64,000 nucleotides of DNA. Origin: Lishizhenia tianjinensis (GTDB lineage Bacteria; Bacteroidota; Bacteroidia; Flavobacteriales_D; Crocinitomicaceae). Shown here piece after piece: positions 7,950 to 17,202 of the stretch. The notes below the pieces were generated by a model. The model was given only the letters and a program-made list of their open reading frames with translations. It was not told the DNA's origin and made no database searches. Both the position numbers and the translations under genes were made by a program. Position 1 is the first letter of the stretch. The number at the start of each line of letters is the position of its first letter. Where the stretch lies: the NCBI GenBank assembly GCA_943330745.2, contig CALQIX020000001.1:1-64000 (forward strand), read 5' to 3'.

Positions 7950-10900
7950 ATGCGCAATAAAGGATTCTTTTGGTTTATAACTATCTTATTAACTGCTGTT
8001 TGTATTTATCAACTTTCTTTCACCTGGGTTGCAAGTAACGAAGAATCTCGTGCTGCAAAGCAAGCTCAACAGAAGGTAATAGAACTCAAGGCTCAAGCAG
8101 TTAAAACCGGAAACAAGGCTATGTTGCCTAATAATACAGAGGTTGATTTCTCCAAGCCTGAAGCGGAGGAAATAGCAAAAGCTGCTTTTATCAATCAAAT
8201 TTTAAAAGATAAATCGGAGAAATCTGTTTATCCTGTATTGGGTTCTACCTTCGAAGAAGTTAAAAAGAGAAGTTTGGCCTTCGGACTTGACCTTGTTGGA
8301 GGGATGAGTGTAACGCTGGAAATTTCTATTCCAGATTTACTTAAAAACTACGCAAGAAATCCAAGAGATATTAAATTCAAAAAGGTTTTTGTGGCAGCCT
8401 CCAATCGATATAAAAATGGAGGTGATTTCATCGATCTATTTTTAGATGAAAATAAAAAACAAAATAATGACTTAGCTGTCAAATTATTTAACTTGACAGA
8501 TATTGATGGATTGACAGGAAAATCATCCGATTCGGACGTAGAGAATTATTTTAGAAAAATTGCTTCTTCTTCAATGGATGGAGTTGAACAAATTATGAAC
8601 AAAAGGATTAATCAATTTGGTGTTGCTCAACCAAACATTCAAAAAGATCCATCTAAAAATCGATTATATATTGAACTTCCAGGAGTTCAAGATGAAACTA
8701 CTGTGGCTGCTAAATTACAATCTACAGCCAACCTTCAGTTTTATGAAACATATGTTTTCAATGATATCACTTCTCAATGGAGTCAAGCAGTTGCTTTATC
8801 GAAACAAGCTTATGATCCAACAAATAGTGAGGAAGAAGTTGTTGAAGACGATACTATAGTTGGTTCCGGAAATGCCACAGCGACAAAGGATTCCAAAGAC
8901 ACAGTAAAAAAAGCAGCTAAGAAAGATGACAAAACAGCTAATCTATCCACAAATCAAAAAGGGTTAGGTGATTTAATCAAAGGAAATGCAAATGATTTTG
9001 CTGTTGGTTCAGTGAAAGTAGCAGATAAAAGTAAAGCAGATGAGTTACTTAGAAGAGCTGACATCCTTTCCTTATTTCCTGAAGATTTGAAATTCATGTG
9101 GTCCGCAGAGCCAGAGAAAATGGACGAAAAATCCAAAGAAATGGGTTATCGTTTGTATGCTTGTAAAGTACCTGAAAGTGGAAAAGCGGATGTTGGTGGT
9201 AAAGACATCTTAAAAGCAAGTACTGGTTACGATTCTCAAAATGGTGACATTACGGTTGATCTTCAAATGACGAGTGAAGGTGCTGATAAATGGGCTAAAA
9301 TGACCGCTGAAAACGTAAATAAATTCATTGCAATTACAATGGACGATGTTGTTTACAGTGCGCCACGTGTTAATCAAGCAATTAATGGGGGTAACACACA
9401 AATCTCTGGTAATTTCACGGTTGAAGAAGCAAAAGATTTAGCTGGACTTTTAAATGGTGGTGCTTTACCGGCTCCTTGCGTTATTAAAGAACAGACAAAG
9501 GTTGGTCCAACGATTGGAGCGGAGAATACAAGGGCTGGATTAATTTCCTTCGGAATTGCCCTATTCGTTGTTTTCTTGTACATGTATTTCTATTATGGAA
9601 AATCTGGTCTTGTTGCAAATATTGCTTTAATTGCAAATATTTTCTTCATTTTTGGATGTTTAGCTAGTTTTGGAGCAGTGTTAACGTTGGCGGGTATCGC
9701 AGGTATCGTACTAACAATTGGTATGGCCGTGGATGCGAACGTACTTGTATACGAACGTATTCGGGAAGAATTAGCCAATGGCAAAGATCAGGCTACTGCA
9801 ATTGATACAGGATACAAAATGGCATTATCTTCAATCATTGATGCTAACGTAACCACATTGTTAACTGCAATTGTATTGAAAATATTTGGTTCAGGACCTA
9901 TTGAGTCTTTTGCAACCACATTAATTATTGGTATTTTCACTTCTGTATTTGCGGCATTAGTTATCTCCCGTCTGATTTTCATCTGGATGATGAATAAAAA
10001 CATGACCATTGAGTTTGATACAAAACTGACTAAAAACGCATTTAAAAACTTGAAAATCAACTTTATAGGCAAAAGAAAAATTTATTATTTAGTTTCTACA
10101 GTTTTAGTTGTTGGATCACTTGTTTTGGTTGCTACGAAAGGGCTTAAACCATCTGTTGAATTTTCTGGTGGTAGAACGTATGGAATCAAATTTGATAAAT
10201 CTGTTGCGAATGAAATTGAATTTGTTAAATCAAACTTGACTTCCTCATTCGGTGGAGCGTCTGTTGACATTAAAACGAAATCAAACAATTTCTTTATTGA
10301 AATTACAACCAACTATTTACTATCTGAAGATTCTGGTGAGGCAAAAGTTTTAGCGAAATTAAACGAAGGATTGGATAAATGTAAATCGAAACTAGGGAAT
10401 TATAAAATAGTAGAAAAAAGAAGTGTCTCATCAACCGTTTCAGGTGAGTTAATTACCTCCTCTTCCCTTGCTATCGGATTATCATTGGTAATGATTTTCG
10501 CCTATATCTTGCTACGATTCGGTAAATGGCAATATTCCTTTAGTGCAATTGCTGCATTGTTTCATGATGTGGTAATTGTATTAGGTGTTTTCTCTTTATT
10601 TAATGGAATTCTTCCTTTTAACATGGACGTTGATCAAGCATTTATTGCGGCAATCTTAACCGTAATCGGATATTCCATTAATGACACGGTGGTTGTATTT
10701 GATAGGATTCGAGAAGATCTATCTTGGAAAAAAGATACAGATTTAGCAACTGAAGTAAATGGAGCTCTAAACTCTACGTTGTCAAGAACAATTAATACTT
10801 CTATGACTACAATTGTCGTATTAATTGTGATTTTCTTATTAGGTGGGGCAGCAATTAAAGGTTTCGTTTTTGCTCTTTTAATAGGAATTGTTGTAGGAAC

Positions 10901-10961
10901 CTACTCATCGCTTTTGGTAGCGTCTCCAATGTTATTGGATTTGACGAAAAGCAAAAAATAA
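7950..10961 (+). CDS. secDF: Fused protein translocase subunit SecDF
   Basis: At 1003 residues this is a single-chain SecD-SecF fusion, usual in Bacteroidota. It uses the proton-motive force to pull exported proteins through SecYEG. The SecD half has one N-terminal helix (about 5-25), GLDLVGGM near residue 113, and the membrane signature GMAVDANVLVYERIREEL near residue 590. The SecF half has VEFSGGRTYGIKF near residue 738 and GYSINDTVVVFDRIRED near residue 908. The first periplasmic region carries a low-complexity acidic then lysine-rich insert (about 288-340), a probably disordered linker. The gene has its own promoter and converges with the next gene, only 3 nt apart. Confidence 0.96.
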   Translation: MRNKGFFWFITILLTAVCIYQLSFTWVASNEESRAAKQAQQKVIELKAQAVKTGNKAMLPNNTEVDFSKPEAEEIAKAAFINQILKDKSEKSVYPVLGSTFEEVKKRSLAFGLDLVGGMSVTLEISIPDLLKNYARNPRDIKFKKVFVAASNRYKNGGDFIDLFLDENKKQNNDLAVKLFNLTDIDGLTGKSSDSDVENYFRKIASSSMDGVEQIMNKRINQFGVAQPNIQKDPSKNRLYIELPGVQDETTVAAKLQSTANLQFYETYVFNDITSQWSQAVALSKQAYDPTNSEEEVVEDDTIVGSGNATATKDSKDTVKKAAKKDDKTANLSTNQKGLGDLIKGNANDFAVGSVKVADKSKADELLRRADILSLFPEDLKFMWSAEPEKMDEKSKEMGYRLYACKVPESGKADVGGKDILKASTGYDSQNGDITVDLQMTSEGADKWAKMTAENVNKFIAITMDDVVYSAPRVNQAINGGNTQISGNFTVEEAKDLAGLLNGGALPAPCVIKEQTKVGPTIGAENTRAGLISFGIALFVVFLYMYFYYGKSGLVANIALIANIFFIFGCLASFGAVLTLAGIAGIVLTIGMAVDANVLVYERIREELANGKDQATAIDTGYKMALSSIIDANVTTLLTAIVLKIFGSGPIESFATTLIIGIFTSVFAALVISRLIFIWMMNKNMTIEFDTKLTKNAFKNLKINFIGKRKIYYLVSTVLVVGSLVLVATKGLKPSVEFSGGRTYGIKFDKSVANEIEFVKSNLTSSFGGASVDIKTKSNNFFIEITTNYLLSEDSGEAKVLAKLNEGLDKCKSKLGNYKIVEKRSVSSTVSGELITSSSLAIGLSLVMIFAYILLRFGKWQYSFSAIAALFHDVVIVLGVFSLFNGILPFNMDVDQAFIAAILTVIGYSINDTVVVFDRIREDLSWKKDTDLATEVNGALNSTLSRTINTSMTTIVVLIVIFLLGGAAIKGFVFALLIGIVVGTYSSLLVASPMLLDLTKSKK

Positions 10962-10964
10962 TAC

Positions 10965-12335
10965 TTAAATTTCAATAATCTTTAGATCAGGCTTTTTAGT
11001 TAAAGCCTGATTAATTATTGTTTTATCGTCGTTTGTTTCCGTTTGAATTTTAATAAACCTATTCCAAAAAATCGGATCCAAGTTATTAAAATGATATGGA
11101 GCAAATCCAAACCCCCTGAACACTCCAGATTCTACCAAAATCAAACTTTTTTCATATTTCTCTCTCCCCTTGTCGATGATGTAAAAACTTTTACGTTCAA
11201 ACGTTAATTGATCGATAGCTTGTTGAACGCGATTGTTATATTCGACAGTGTTTTCAGAATCTATACAGGCACCATTGCAAGCGTCAATTTGGTGGTCAAA
11301 ACAAGCATTACTTATTGGCCTAGAGCCACAATATTTCTCACACAATTTGTATTCTGTACGCAAATATTCCAAATAATCCTTACCTTCTTTTTTAGAACTG
11401 AATTGAATAATCGGAAAACTTGAAGATTTAGAATTCAACTGGACATGCAAACGCAAGTAACCATTTAGTTCTAAATCATCATATAACCCATAGCTAAATT
11501 GATCTTTCTTCAATGCTCGATTATATTTTGGTTTATGATTTTTAATTAAGCTAGACTCATAAAGCAATGCTATCAATTCAGAACCCGTCAATTTATACTC
11601 CACACGAGCAATGTCTTTTATTAAAAGGTTTCCTTTTTCATTTTTGGTATTTCGCAAATGTTGCTCTATCCTACTTTTGATACTTTTACTTTTTCCAATA
11701 TAAATTAATTCATTGTGTTCACTATAAAAAAAATAAACTCCCGTCTTCGAAGGCAAATTATCGATTACCTCTAAGTCAAGAGACTCATGCAATAACTTTG
11801 GATTTAACTCATGTTGTATTAACCCACTCAACTTCACTGAATCAGTTTGATACATCAAATGAAATAAATGAGTTGTTGCCAAGGCGTCTCCACCTGCCCG
11901 ATGCCTTCCATTTAAGGCAATTCCTAATTCCCTCGTAATATTTCCTAAACTATATGATTCGTGACCTGGCAATATCAATCTTGCTGCGCGTACGGTGCAT
12001 AAATGAGGCAAACGAAAATCAAATCCCAAGCGTTTAAATTCACCCCGAACCACATTATAATCAAAAGAAACATTATGAGCTACAAAAACTGAATCAGTGC
12101 AAAATTCAATGACTTGTTTGGCTATTTCAAAAAACCGGGGAGCTTGAGCAACCATACCGTCTGAAATACCTGTTAACTTCACAATGAACTCAGGTATCCT
12201 TTCCTCTGGATTAACGAGTGTAATGAATTCATCGACTATTGATTCACCATCGAATTTGTAAAGCGCAATTTCAGTAATCTTAGATGACTTTGGACTTCCC
12301 CCAGTAGTCTCAACATCTATAATCACATACTTCAT
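10965..12335 (-). CDS. DEDDh exonuclease fused to a GIY-YIG nuclease domain
   Basis: The start is ATG 12335, giving 456 residues; an upstream in-frame ATG adds 27 residues but would lie upstream of the promoter. Residues 1-170 form a DnaQ-type 3'-5' exonuclease with D7, E9, D92 (NVSFDYN), H145 and D150 (HRAGGD). Residues about 195-275 are a GIY-YIG endonuclease domain with GVYFF (199) and YIGKSKSIKSRI (212). The C-terminal part contains four cysteines in CEKYCGSRPISNACFDHQID and CNGACID, resembling the metal-binding part of UvrC/Cho proteins. It probably acts in DNA repair, combining incision and exonuclease activity. Such fusions are known in several bacterial phyla. Confidence 0.88.
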   Translation of the reverse strand: MKYVIIDVETTGGSPKSSKITEIALYKFDGESIVDEFITLVNPEERIPEFIVKLTGISDGMVAQAPRFFEIAKQVIEFCTDSVFVAHNVSFDYNVVRGEFKRLGFDFRLPHLCTVRAARLILPGHESYSLGNITRELGIALNGRHRAGGDALATTHLFHLMYQTDSVKLSGLIQHELNPKLLHESLDLEVIDNLPSKTGVYFFYSEHNELIYIGKSKSIKSRIEQHLRNTKNEKGNLLIKDIARVEYKLTGSELIALLYESSLIKNHKPKYNRALKKDQFSYGLYDDLELNGYLRLHVQLNSKSSSFPIIQFSSKKEGKDYLEYLRTEYKLCEKYCGSRPISNACFDHQIDACNGACIDSENTVEYNNRVQQAIDQLTFERKSFYIIDKGREKYEKSLILVESGVFRGFGFAPYHFNNLDPIFWNRFIKIQTETNDDKTIINQALTKKPDLKIIEI

Positions 12336-12339
12336 AAAA

Positions 12340-12347
12340 CGAAGATA
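12340..12347 (-). promoter_or_regulatory. -7 element of the exonuclease/GIY-YIG gene, predicted leaderless
   Basis: On the minus strand TATCTTCG is followed by TTTT and then ATG 12335. One base differs from TAnnTTTG. The 4-nt gap predicts a leaderless mRNA. Confidence 0.45.
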
Positions 12348-12394
12348 TTCAAAAACTACAACAATCGAATCATCTGAAACAAAACTATTGTTCG

Positions 12395-12402
12395 TACTTT
12401 CG
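12395..12402 (+). promoter_or_regulatory. -7 element of the MFS gene, predicted leaderless
   Basis: TACTTTCG is followed by 4 nt and then TTG 12407, the most probable start codon of the transporter gene. It forms a divergent pair with the promoter at 12340-12347. Confidence 0.45.
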
Positions 12403-12406
12403 TAGC

Positions 12407-13582
12407 TTGAAAACAAGAAAGTACTTTAATTACGGTTCGAACTTTTGGTTAATGTCACTTTCCATGTTTTTTTTCATGATGAGTTTCAACCTTATTATGC
12501 CAGAGTTAAATGGTTATTTAACGGCACTTGGCAGCTCCGATCTTAAGGGATTGATTATTACTCTTTTCACTATTTCAGCCGGAATTTCCAGACCTTTTTC
12601 TGGTAAAATAGCCGATTTAGTAGGTCGTAAAACATCTATTTATATTGGTATCGTTATTTGTATTATAGTTTCAATCTCCTACCCCATCGCACAATCTTTA
12701 TTTTTCTTTTTTACACTTCGTTTTCTTCATGGCTTTAGTGCAGGATTTATGCCCACAGGTGCAACAGCATTAATAACGGATGTTTTACCGGAAAAATCAA
12801 GAGGGCAAGCAATGGGTATATGGGGAACATTCATTTCGCTAGGTATTGGAGTTGGTCAAGCATTAGGGTCATGGATATTTATGCAATCAAATTATACCGT
12901 ATTATTTGGGTTTTCTGGTTTAATTTGTCTCATTTCTCTTGTATTAGCTACATTCGTGAAAGAAACTCTAAGAGAAAAACAACCCTTTCGCCTTAACGTT
13001 ATTCGTGTTAAATGGAATGATATTGTTGAACCATCTGTATTTCCAGCTGCAGTGGTTATGTTTCTAACAGCTACTTCTTCAGGAATAATTTTCGTCATCA
13101 CCCCTGATATTTCAAATTTTCTGGGAATAAGCAATAAGGGTTGGTTTTTCGGAATCTATGTAATATCAACTATTTTAATTCGCCTTTTTTCAAGTTCCCT
13201 TTCCGATAGAATTGGACGGAGAAAGACTCTTCTCATAGGAAATCTATTTTTGATTACCGCGATGCTTTTGATTGGTTTATCTACGACTATAAACTCTTAT
13301 ACCTTTGCTGCAATTATTTTTGGATGCGCAACAGGAATTTCAAGCCCAACATTATTTGCTTGGACAGCTGATTTATCGCATTTAGACAGGAGGGGTGTTG
13401 GAGCTGGCACTATGTTTATCGCATTAGAAGGTGGAATTATGCTAGGATCCATTTCAACTTTATTGATCTATGACTCAACTCAAAACACAGTGCTTTATTC
13501 GTTTGTTTTTGGTGCTTTTCTAGCCTTAATAGCCTCAATCTACCTCATTTGGCACTTGCTCAATAGAAAATCCTTGTTTTGA
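12407..13582 (+). CDS. MFS transporter (drug/metabolite efflux type)
   Basis: The 391-residue protein has about twelve membrane helices and MFS loop motifs: RPFSGKIADLVGRKTS between helices 2 and 3 and SSSLSDRIGRRKT between helices 8 and 9. It also has FMPTGATALITDVLPEKSRG in the first half. The start is most likely TTG 12407, because the next in-frame ATG (12452) would cut into helix 1, and a -7 element sits 4 nt upstream. The family exports or imports small molecules with proton coupling; the substrate is not predictable. Its 3' end overlaps the convergent queuosine-precursor transporter gene by 48 nt. Confidence 0.85.
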   Translation: MKTRKYFNYGSNFWLMSLSMFFFMMSFNLIMPELNGYLTALGSSDLKGLIITLFTISAGISRPFSGKIADLVGRKTSIYIGIVICIIVSISYPIAQSLFFFFTLRFLHGFSAGFMPTGATALITDVLPEKSRGQAMGIWGTFISLGIGVGQALGSWIFMQSNYTVLFGFSGLICLISLVLATFVKETLREKQPFRLNVIRVKWNDIVEPSVFPAAVVMFLTATSSGIIFVITPDISNFLGISNKGWFFGIYVISTILIRLFSSSLSDRIGRRKTLLIGNLFLITAMLLIGLSTTINSYTFAAIIFGCATGISSPTLFAWTADLSHLDRRGVGAGTMFIALEGGIMLGSISTLLIYDSTQNTVLYSFVFGAFLALIASIYLIWHLLNRKSLF

Positions 13583-14278
13583 CAAGTATTTTTTAACAAA
13601 ATAATGTCCAACATAAATCAAAGGAGTCAATCCAATGGCAATGAAAATTTTCAACGAATAATTAGTGAACGCTAGACTGGAAAAGTCAGAAAATTGAATT
13701 TTACCAGGTAAAACGAAACCTACATATAAGACAATAAATGAATCGATTAATTGAGATAACAAGGTGCTCCCTGTACTTCTTAGCCAAATAAATCGATTGC
13801 CTGTACGTTTTTTAATCTTATCAAAGACAAAAGCATCTATTAATTGGGATACCAAAAACGCAATTATGCTCCCTACAATCACCATTTGAGCTTGACCAAA
13901 CACCTGATTGTATGCTTGATCTGAAGCTAAATCTGCACCTGGTAAACTGAATGCTGGAATACTAATGGTAATTCCAATGATCACAAAACAATAAGCAATC
14001 AAAACTGCAGTTATCCAAGATACTCTCCTCACTGCTTTTGGACCATAAAACTCATTTAGTAAATCAGTAAGTAAAAATACAATAGGCCACGGTAAAATTC
14101 CGATAATTGTTACAAAAGGTCCAATTTTCCAATCGCCTATCGAAAAGCTCAAAGGAATTTCGATTAACTTATTGCTTATTAATTCTGCCGTTACAGCATT
14201 GGTTACAAACAATCCAGTTAGAAAAACGAATAACCAAACACGTCTTTCACCCCATTGATTTTTAGATAATTGAGTCAT
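13535..14278 (-). CDS. Queuosine precursor transporter (VUT/YhhQ family)
   Basis: The 247-residue membrane protein has six or seven hydrophobic segments and the family signature FLLTDLLNEFYGPKAVRRV near residue 70. It also has a later conserved segment FLVSQLIDAFVFDKIKKRT and a second SQLIDSF near residue 190. VUT/YhhQ family members import queuine or 7-deazaguanine precursors for tRNA queuosine modification. It overlaps the MFS gene tail-to-tail. The QueD-like protein encoded at 62204 belongs to the same broad pathway but is not linked to it. Confidence 0.88.
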   Translation of the reverse strand: MTQLSKNQWGERRVWLFVFLTGLFVTNAVTAELISNKLIEIPLSFSIGDWKIGPFVTIIGILPWPIVFLLTDLLNEFYGPKAVRRVSWITAVLIAYCFVIIGITISIPAFSLPGADLASDQAYNQVFGQAQMVIVGSIIAFLVSQLIDAFVFDKIKKRTGNRFIWLRSTGSTLLSQLIDSFIVLYVGFVLPGKIQFSDFSSLAFTNYSLKIFIAIGLTPLIYVGHYFVKKYLSKQGFSIEQVPNEVD

Positions 14279-14328
14279 TTGTTGAAAAAAGCACTTTAAA
14301 TAGTTAAACCAAAATCACTAATTTTCAC

Positions 14329-14336
14329 TACTTTCG
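14329..14336 (+). promoter_or_regulatory. -7 element of the MerR gene, predicted leaderless
   Basis: TACTTTCG ends 5 nt before ATG 14342, matching the short spacing found at other starts in this window. Confidence 0.45.
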
Positions 14337-14341
14337 GGACA

Positions 14342-14719
14342 ATGAAAAAAGAAATCAGTATTGATTATTCAAAATTAACTAAATTGTACTACTCTATTAG
14401 TGAAGTAGCTCAATTATTTGAAGTGAATGCTTCTTTAATTCGTTTTTGGGAAAAAGAACTTGAGCTCGAACAACCAAAAAAAAACAAGAAAGGCAATCGA
14501 TTGTTTACCACTAGAGAAATCCAGACTATTCAAAAAATTTATAACCTGGTAAAAGTTCAAGGGTATAAATTAGACGCGGCAAAGCTTCAATTAAAAACAA
14601 GAAAGAAAAAAGAAGTGTTCAAAGAATCATTATTCGATTTGACACCAGAAGAGATCGTCATCGATCGATTGGAGAAAATCAAGTCCAAATTAATTCAATT
14701 AAAACATTCAAAAAACTAA
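14342..14719 (+). CDS. MerR-family transcriptional regulator
   Basis: The 125-residue protein has the MerR winged helix at residues about 15-80: YYSISEVAQLFEVNASLIRF, WEKELELEQPKKNKKGNRLF and TTREIQTIQKIYNLV. A short basic C-terminal part follows (RKKKEVF). There is no sensor domain such as a metal site or B12-binding domain. This short MerR type is common in Bacteroidota and usually single-copy; its targets are not known to me. The gene ends with a 4-nt overlap against the convergent pyruvate kinase gene. Confidence 0.85.
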   Translation: MKKEISIDYSKLTKLYYSISEVAQLFEVNASLIRFWEKELELEQPKKNKKGNRLFTTREIQTIQKIYNLVKVQGYKLDAAKLQLKTRKKKEVFKESLFDLTPEEIVIDRLEKIKSKLIQLKHSKN

Positions 14720-16179
14720 TCTAAATAACTTAGCTTCAGCATATTTGAACCTCCTAAATCCTCCAAAGGAATAGATGCAATATTCACAACAAGATCGCCT
14801 TCTTTCAGGAAGCCATTTTTTTTCATTAAGTACTTGATATCTGCAATTGTGTGATCTGTGCTAATTTGCTTGTTGTAATAAAACGCTTTTACGCCCCAAA
14901 TTAAACTTAATTGAGTAAGAATTTTAGGGTTGCTTGTAAAAATAAATATAGGTGCCTTAGGTCGCTGAGAGGCAATTTTATAAGCAGTGTATCCTGAAAA
15001 AGTCATAGTTAAAATTGCATTTGCCTCAACGCGTTGAGATAATCTGCAGGCATTGAAACAAATGGAATCAGCAATAAAACGATCATGAACCTTATTTGGC
15101 AATTCTTCTTTGTTAAAAATCCCCTCATGTTTTTCCATTTCCATTACGATATTACTCATGGTTTGAATTACCTGAATTGGATATTTGCCTACAGAAGTTT
15201 CTCCAGACAACATGACAGCATCCGCCCCATCTAAAACTGCATTAGCTACATCATTCACTTCTGCTCTGGTTGGAGTAAGGCTCGTTATCATACTCTCCAT
15301 CATTTGAGTAGCCACAATAATTGGCTTGGCTTGACGAATGGATTTTTGAATCAACATTTTTTGGATTAATGGGACTTGTTGATATGGGATTTCCACCCCT
15401 AAATCACCACGAGCGACCATTAAACCATCACTCTCACTGATAATATCATCCATATCCGCAACGGCTTCTGGTTTTTCAATTTTAGCAATTACCTTAGCAT
15501 TACTTCGTCTTTCGGAAATGATATGCTTTAACTCAATAATATCCCTAGCAGAACGAACAAATGACAAACCAATCCAATCAACCTCATTTTCAATAGCGAA
15601 TTCAAGATCTAATTTATCTTTCTCCGTAAGTGAAGGCAAAGAAATCGTTGTATTTGGAAAATTAACCCCTTTTTTTGACGAAAGAATTCCTCCATTAATT
15701 ATGAGCGTTCTAATTTCTTTTTCACCATCTGAAGCGATAACTTCTAAAACAATTTTTCCATCGTCCAACAAAATTCGCTCTCCAGACTTCACTTCTTTAG
15801 GTAATTGCGAATAATTAATAGAAAATCGATTTTCGTTACCAACTACCTTTTCAGTCACAATCGATATTGCGTTACCCGGTATAAGATTGACACCATTATT
15901 TTCCATTTCGTGCGTTCGTATTTTAGGACCTTGTAAATCTGCCAATAATGCCACATTTAAGCCTAATTCGATGTTTAACTCACGAACATTTCGAATTACT
16001 GTCGCATGATCTTCATATCCACCATGCGAAAAATTTAATCTACAAACATTTAACCCACTTAAAATCATCTCTCTCAATATCTCTTTTGGCATAGAGGCCG
16101 GACCAATTGTAGCTACGATTTTTGTTTTCTTACTAAGCGTAATTGGATTCATTCCAAATTGTGTTAACTCTTTTTCCAT
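14716..16179 (-). CDS. pyk: Pyruvate kinase
   Basis: The 487-residue enzyme converts phosphoenolpyruvate and ADP to pyruvate and ATP in glycolysis. Visible signatures are KIVATIGPAS near residue 20, CRLNFSHGG (substrate-binding Arg/Asn), the active-site helix VIAKIEKPEAVADMDDI, VARGDLGVEIP, and VANAVLDGADAVMLSGETSVGKYP. The C-terminal domain (about 355-487) is complete. The gene starts 4 nt after the IPExxxVDY gene stop, so the two form an operon, an arrangement typical of Flavobacteriia. Confidence 0.97.
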   Translation of the reverse strand: MEKELTQFGMNPITLSKKTKIVATIGPASMPKEILREMILSGLNVCRLNFSHGGYEDHATVIRNVRELNIELGLNVALLADLQGPKIRTHEMENNGVNLIPGNAISIVTEKVVGNENRFSINYSQLPKEVKSGERILLDDGKIVLEVIASDGEKEIRTLIINGGILSSKKGVNFPNTTISLPSLTEKDKLDLEFAIENEVDWIGLSFVRSARDIIELKHIISERRSNAKVIAKIEKPEAVADMDDIISESDGLMVARGDLGVEIPYQQVPLIQKMLIQKSIRQAKPIIVATQMMESMITSLTPTRAEVNDVANAVLDGADAVMLSGETSVGKYPIQVIQTMSNIVMEMEKHEGIFNKEELPNKVHDRFIADSICFNACRLSQRVEANAILTMTFSGYTAYKIASQRPKAPIFIFTSNPKILTQLSLIWGVKAFYYNKQISTDHTIADIKYLMKKNGFLKEGDLVVNIASIPLEDLGGSNMLKLSYLD

Positions 16180-16183
16180 GGTA

Positions 16184-16615
16184 TTAATTAAATTCTAAGT
16201 ATTGAAATGATTTATGTTTTTGATTGTCAAAAATAAAAGCTGCCAAAACGGTCTCTATTTTGCGTAAATCAGTAACAAATTGCTCAATTACAATCGCGTG
16301 ATTATTCGTTAAAAACAAAAAATAATCCATGTTTACTGCTTCAGGAATTAAAAAATCAAGGCCATTTTTATTTTTCAATAAATAATAACCCACACGATCT
16401 AATTCATCTTGATAACCGTAAACAGGAAACGAAATTTCTTCATTTTTCTTTTCATTGTAAACAATCAGTGGTTTTACAGCTTTGGTTAGATGTAGTCTTA
16501 ATGCAGCATTAATTGACCAAACCAAGCGATAATCTAATTGATGAGAAGAAATTCCAATTACTTCAAAATCTAGACCTTCGTCTAATTTCAAGAGGTATTT
16601 TTTCGTTTTTGTCAT
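16184..16615 (-). CDS. IPExxxVDY family protein
   Basis: The 143-residue protein shows the family motif in the variant form IPEAVNMDYFLFL near residue 96. It is a Bacteroidota-specific family of unknown function, usually encoded just upstream of pyruvate kinase, as here (4-nt gap). No signal peptide, membrane helix or catalytic motif is seen, so a cytoplasmic role is likely. A -7 element lies 9 nt upstream. Confidence 0.85.
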   Translation of the reverse strand: MTKTKKYLLKLDEGLDFEVIGISSHQLDYRLVWSINAALRLHLTKAVKPLIVYNEKKNEEISFPVYGYQDELDRVGYYLLKNKNGLDFLIPEAVNMDYFLFLTNNHAIVIEQFVTDLRKIETVLAAFIFDNQKHKSFQYLEFN

Positions 16616-16624
16616 AGACTCTTA

Positions 16625-16632
16625 CAAAAGTA
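16625..16632 (-). promoter_or_regulatory. -7 element of the IPExxxVDY-pyk operon
   Basis: TACTTTTG on the minus strand is an exact TAnnTTTG match ending 9 nt before ATG 16615. Confidence 0.5.
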
Positions 16633-16718
16633 ACCTTTCAGGTGCGACAAAGTGAAAAATAAATAAAAAACTTTAAACAATTATTTTTTAATGAATTGTT
16701 AAGATATTCAATACATTC

Positions 16719-16749
16719 TTTGAATAGTAAAAATAAAAGCTTAGTTTTG
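16719..16749 (+). promoter_or_regulatory. rpsO promoter
   Basis: TTTG (16719-16722), exactly 19 nt, TAGTTTTG (16742-16749): a full Bacteroidota consensus promoter. It leaves a 56-nt interval before the rpsO start, enough for a structured leader. Confidence 0.7.
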
Positions 16750-16805
16750 CATTCGATATTCTGAAAGACAGAAATCTACATAAAAATTATTTAAATAATA
16801 TTGGC

Positions 16806-17075
16806 ATGTATTTAACACCAGAGATTACAAAATCAATTTTCGCTAAGCATGGCGGAGGTGAAACAAACACTGGATCTATTGAAGGTCAGGTTGCATTATA
16901 TTCATTTCGTATCAGTCATTTAACTGAGCACTTGAAGAAAAATAGAAAAGATTACGGAACGCAAAGAGCGGTTCAACTTTTAGTTGGTAAACGTAGAAGT
17001 TTATTGGACTATTTGAAAAGAAAAGATATTGAAAAATATCGTGCTTTGATTAAAGAGTTAGGATTACGTCGATAA
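16806..17075 (+). CDS. rpsO: 30S ribosomal protein S15
   Basis: The 89-residue protein has the S15 size and signatures: HGGGETNTGSIEGQVALYS, RISHLTEHLKKNRKDYGTQR and LLVGKRRSLLDYLKRKD. S15 binds 16S rRNA early in assembly of the small-subunit platform. It has its own promoter and a terminator 26 nt past the stop. It lies upstream of pnp, the classical rpsO-pnp order, but here pnp has a separate promoter. Confidence 0.98.
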   Translation: MYLTPEITKSIFAKHGGGETNTGSIEGQVALYSFRISHLTEHLKKNRKDYGTQRAVQLLVGKRRSLLDYLKRKDIEKYRALIKELGLRR

Positions 17076-17101
17076 TTCTTAGCACAATTTTATTTAAGAG
17101 G

Positions 17102-17134
17102 GGACATTCGGCATTAGTCGTATGTCCTTTTTTT
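17102..17134 (+). terminator. Rho-independent terminator of rpsO
   Basis: GGACAT (17102-17107) pairs with ATGTCC (17122-17127), followed by a run of seven T (17128-17134). Confidence 0.7.
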
Positions 17135-17143
17135 GTTTGATGA

Positions 17144-17173
17144 TTTGAGGAAGAGTTTTATAGTTTAGCTTTG
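17144..17173 (+). promoter_or_regulatory. pnp promoter
   Basis: TTTG (17144-17147), 18 nt, TAGCTTTG (17166-17173) match the consensus; ATG of pnp is at 17203. Confidence 0.65.
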
Positions 17174-17202
17174 TACTCAAAAAAAAATGTAAATTAATAA
17201 AT

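Noticed and set aside
14342-14719. CarH/LitR-type light-responsive MerR regulator for the crt operon
   Set aside because: The protein has only the MerR DNA-binding part and no B12-binding domain, and it lies 44 kb from the operon.
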